Source: Psychromarinibacter halotolerans (GTDB taxonomy: Bacteria > Pseudomonadota > Alphaproteobacteria > Rhodobacterales > Rhodobacteraceae). From it: a DNA stretch of 64,000 nucleotides. The notes under the pieces are model-generated. The model was given only the letters and a program-made list of their open reading frames with translations, did no database searches and was not told where the DNA came from. Location: the NCBI RefSeq assembly GCF_029168315.1, contig NZ_JARGYD010000012.1:37522-101521 (forward strand), in the 5' to 3' direction. Made by a program: the position numbers and the translations under genes. Every line of letters starts with the position of its first letter. Position 1 is the first letter of the stretch. Shown piece by piece: positions 62,196 to 64,000 of the stretch.

Positions 62196-62429
62196 ATGAG
62201 ACAGCACACCCTCCTCCTTGCCTTCGCGCTGGCCTTGATCGGCAGCGCCGCCTCTGCGGCCTGCACTGTCGAGTACAAGGCGAAGAAGGGCAGCCAGTAC
62301 GTTCACACCCGTATGTCGGTGCCCGACAGCGCGTGCAGCGTCGGGGCCGCCACGCCGATCGTCGAAAGCGCCCTGGCCAGCCAGGGGATGCAGCTCTTGG
62401 CTATAGTCAAGGTTACACCCGGCGGGTAG
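62196..62429 (+). CDS. Small secreted protein
   Basis: A 77-residue exported protein with signal MRQHTLLLAFALALIGSAAS, followed by ACTVEYKAKKGSQYV, and a C-terminal TPIVESALASQGMQLLAIVKV. Two Cys are present in the mature part. Family not recognised. It lies 9 bp upstream of the membrane protein gene and may be cotranscribed with it. Confidence 0.65.
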   Translation: MRQHTLLLAFALALIGSAASAACTVEYKAKKGSQYVHTRMSVPDSACSVGAATPIVESALASQGMQLLAIVKVTPGG

Positions 62430-62438
62430 ATTCGCGTC

Positions 62439-63158
62439 ATGAGCCTTTCAGACAACGGGCGGGACATCTCGACCACCCGGCGCTCCGGCGGCCGGGTGGT
62501 TGCCTTCGGGCTTGCCGCCATCGTGGGCATCCTGGCGATTGCCGCGGTGCTTCTCTTCATGAACCTGCCGACCGCGACCGCTTTCGTGGACCGCGTCGAC
62601 CGCATCTTTCTTGAATACGACCTGACCTCGCCCGATTCGAGCGCCGAGACCACGCTGCTGGGTATCCTCGCCGAAAGCGGCGCCGCCTTTTCCGAGGTGC
62701 TGGCCAGCTATCGGGTGATCATCTTCGTGCTGCTGATCTTTGCCACCGCCCTGCTGATCGCCGCGCTGGTGTTTCTTGTCACAATCGCCACGCTGAACCG
62801 CCGCATCGCACAGTTCGAACGGTCCGGCCTGCAGGTGTCGTCGCTGGTGATCAGCCGGGACGAGAACAAGGTCTACCTGAACGACAACCTCGAATTCACC
62901 CTCACCGGCGCCGTGATCGAGACGCTCGCCGTGCTGGCCGAGGCGCGGATGGATCAGGACATGCTGACCGGCGCCGAGATCGAGGCGATGATCTCGGGGC
63001 GCGATGCCGCCGACTGCGACGAGGCGTCCGGCGCGACCCGGATCAAGCGGCTGCGGGATTCGCTCGGCAACCAGATGGTCAGCGAGATGCTGGTGAAGAA
63101 TATCTCGCGCAAGGGCTACATGCTGGCGATCGACCGCAAGGTCATCCGCATGATTTGA
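62439..63158 (+). CDS. Two-span membrane protein with C-terminal winged-helix-like segment
   Basis: A 239-residue protein. N-terminal cytoplasmic tail, TM1 (about 22-42, VVAFGLAAIVGILAIAAVLL), periplasmic loop, TM2 (about 93-117, VIIFVLLIFATALLIAALVF), then a cytoplasmic domain. Its end IKRLRDSLGNQMVSEMLVKNISRKGYML resembles the C-terminus of OmpR/CadC-type winged-helix domains, where a LRxKL...VxxRGxGYxL pattern is found. A membrane-tethered regulator is inferred, not shown. It is 9 bp downstream of the small secreted gene. Confidence 0.65.
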   Translation: MSLSDNGRDISTTRRSGGRVVAFGLAAIVGILAIAAVLLFMNLPTATAFVDRVDRIFLEYDLTSPDSSAETTLLGILAESGAAFSEVLASYRVIIFVLLIFATALLIAALVFLVTIATLNRRIAQFERSGLQVSSLVISRDENKVYLNDNLEFTLTGAVIETLAVLAEARMDQDMLTGAEIEAMISGRDAADCDEASGATRIKRLRDSLGNQMVSEMLVKNISRKGYMLAIDRKVIRMI

Positions 63159-63247
63159 CCGCCCGCGCGCCGGTACCGATTGCCCCAGCGTTGCGCCGGG
63201 TCGCGCGCTGGGATAATCCGGTCGGAACGCAGGCGGAAGGGGTCCAC

Positions 63248-63787
63248 ATGAACCTGGCTTTGAAATCACTCGCATTCCTTGCGGCGGCGCTGTTTCTCGC
63301 CGGGTGCGATCCGCGCAGCGACCTTGATGAAAAGCCGGTCGACCTTGGCGCGTTCAAGCTGGGCCACAACCTTGTCGTTGCGCGCAAACCGTCGGTCGGG
63401 CCGGGCTCGATGAAAGTGACCGAGGCCGAATGGCAGGCCGCCATCGAAGGCGCCGTCGACGACCGCTTCGGCCGCTACGAAGGCGACCGCCTGTATCACC
63501 TTGGCATGAGCGTCGACGGCTACTTCCTGACCTCGCTCGACGCCGGCGTGCCACTCGTGCCGTCGCTGAAATCGATCCTGCTGATGACCGTGACCCTGTG
63601 GGATGACCAGCTTGGCCGCAAGCTAAACGAAGAAGCCCACGAAATCAGTGTGATATCCGCATTCAACGGCGCCGGCGCCTTCCCGACGAAGGAACGTCTG
63701 CTCGAGATCCTGTCCGCTCAGGCGGCCAAGCAGATCGAAACATGGCTGGAAGAGAACCCCGACTGGTTCCAGCCTCCCTACGAATAA
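63248..63787 (+). CDS. Lipoprotein of unknown function
   Basis: A 179-residue probable lipoprotein with lipobox ALFLAGC at residues 14-20. The mature domain has alternating beta and helical segments, ending EENPDWFQPPYE; family not recognised. ATG 63248 begins the lipoprotein signal; the open frame extends into the previous gene region. Confidence 0.72.
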   Translation: MNLALKSLAFLAAALFLAGCDPRSDLDEKPVDLGAFKLGHNLVVARKPSVGPGSMKVTEAEWQAAIEGAVDDRFGRYEGDRLYHLGMSVDGYFLTSLDAGVPLVPSLKSILLMTVTLWDDQLGRKLNEEAHEISVISAFNGAGAFPTKERLLEILSAQAAKQIETWLEENPDWFQPPYE

Positions 63788-63804
63788 GGCGGCCCGTCCG
63801 CCTT
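63786..63804 (+). terminator. Weak terminator after the lipoprotein gene
   Basis: AAGGCGG / CCGCCTT stem with CCCGT loop, overlapping the stop codon, followed by only a short T-run. Confidence 0.35.
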
Positions 63805-63905
63805 TCCACCGAAGATGCGCTTGATTTTCCGGTGTCCAGCCCATAAATCAGCGCGCGTATCGGACCGGGGCTATGGTGCCCCCATTGACTACGAGGCGCC
63901 CTAGG

Positions 63906-64000
63906 ATGGCTAAGGAAAAGTTTGAACGTAACAAACCGCACGTCAACATCGGCACGATTGGCCACGTTGACCACGGCAAAACGACGCTGACGGCGGCCAT
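63906..64000 (+). CDS. tuf: Elongation factor Tu, 5' end only
   Basis: Partial: 31 codons to the window end. MAKEKFERNKPHVNIGTIG followed by HVDHGKTTLTAA is the EF-Tu GTPase G1 region (P-loop GHVDHGKT). It delivers aminoacyl-tRNA to the ribosome. The rest lies outside the window. Confidence 0.95.
   Translation, partial: MAKEKFERNKPHVNIGTIGHVDHGKTTLTAA

Overview
The window is a GC-rich, densely packed chromosomal segment of an alphaproteobacterium, most likely a member of the Rhodobacteraceae / Roseobacter group. The grounds are the split B12 clusters with a CbiG-CobJ fusion and an HupE-type cobalt transporter under a B12 riboswitch, the rnhB-ccrM pair with GANTC sites, a tandem trio of peptide deformylase genes next to fmt, and dispersed GC-rich hairpin repeats of the kind common in this family. 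No tRNA, rRNA, insertion sequence, prophage or CRISPR array was seen, so this reads as core chromosome with some lineage-specific islands. Species cannot be named from the sequence.

Layout. 0-13 kb: a BMP-type ABC substrate-binding protein, an aldo/keto reductase, a secreted SH3/crystallin-like protein, a CDF metal exporter, a two-gene unit (secreted SH3 protein plus KpsS-like protein), a 2-hydroxyacid dehydrogenase with a membrane protein, a lipoprotein with an HELVH metallopeptidase motif, a large FAD/GcvT-type dehydrogenase and an orphan soluble VirD4-like ATPase. 13-17.6 kb: fmt, an ArsR regulator with its own operator, three overlapping def genes (the last with its catalytic Glu changed to Gln), a PatB-type aminotransferase and a small conserved protein.

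17.6-24.6 kb: a minus-strand B12 operon: a small membrane protein, cbiX (His-rich), cobH, cobL, cobI, cbiG-cobJ and cobM. Within it lie GC hairpin repeats. Its first gene is preceded by a 321-bp leader with mutually exclusive hairpins. 25-30 kb: a glutathionyl-hydroquinone reductase, a degenerate receiver protein, a DUF1636 protein with cobD, an MltB-type transglycosylase, a candidate sRNA and a secreted protein. 30-34.7 kb: smc and a divergent Hint-domain protein.

34.7-45.4 kb: the second B12 block, on the plus strand: a cobalamin riboswitch, hupE, cobW, cobN, cobO, three small GNAT genes and a tandem HupE-like pair. A 10-TM membrane protein in the middle has its own promoter region carrying an FNR-type box and two overlapping ATTC-N8-GAAT boxes. 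Together the two blocks give most corrin-ring methylations, cobalt uptake and handling, CobN chelation, adenosylation and aminopropanol attachment. cobG/cobZ, cobK, cobB, cobQ and cobS/T are not in the window.

45-64 kb: a TPP enzyme, an FMN reductase, a VOC protein, a MaoC-like hydratase, a divergent pair that together equal MnmC, a DMT exporter, tyrS, anmK, a CoA transferase-dsbA-DUF721 operon, mutY, an alkane monooxygenase-like protein, ccrM with rnhB, and a run of small secreted or membrane proteins, one with a C-terminal winged-helix-like segment, ending in the start of tuf. The points most worth following up are the dual-operator promoter at 41.6 kb, the phased repeats at 62.1 kb, the leader at 24.6-24.9 kb, the catalytically altered third deformylase, and the covarying hairpin repeats at 52.1 and 59.4 kb.
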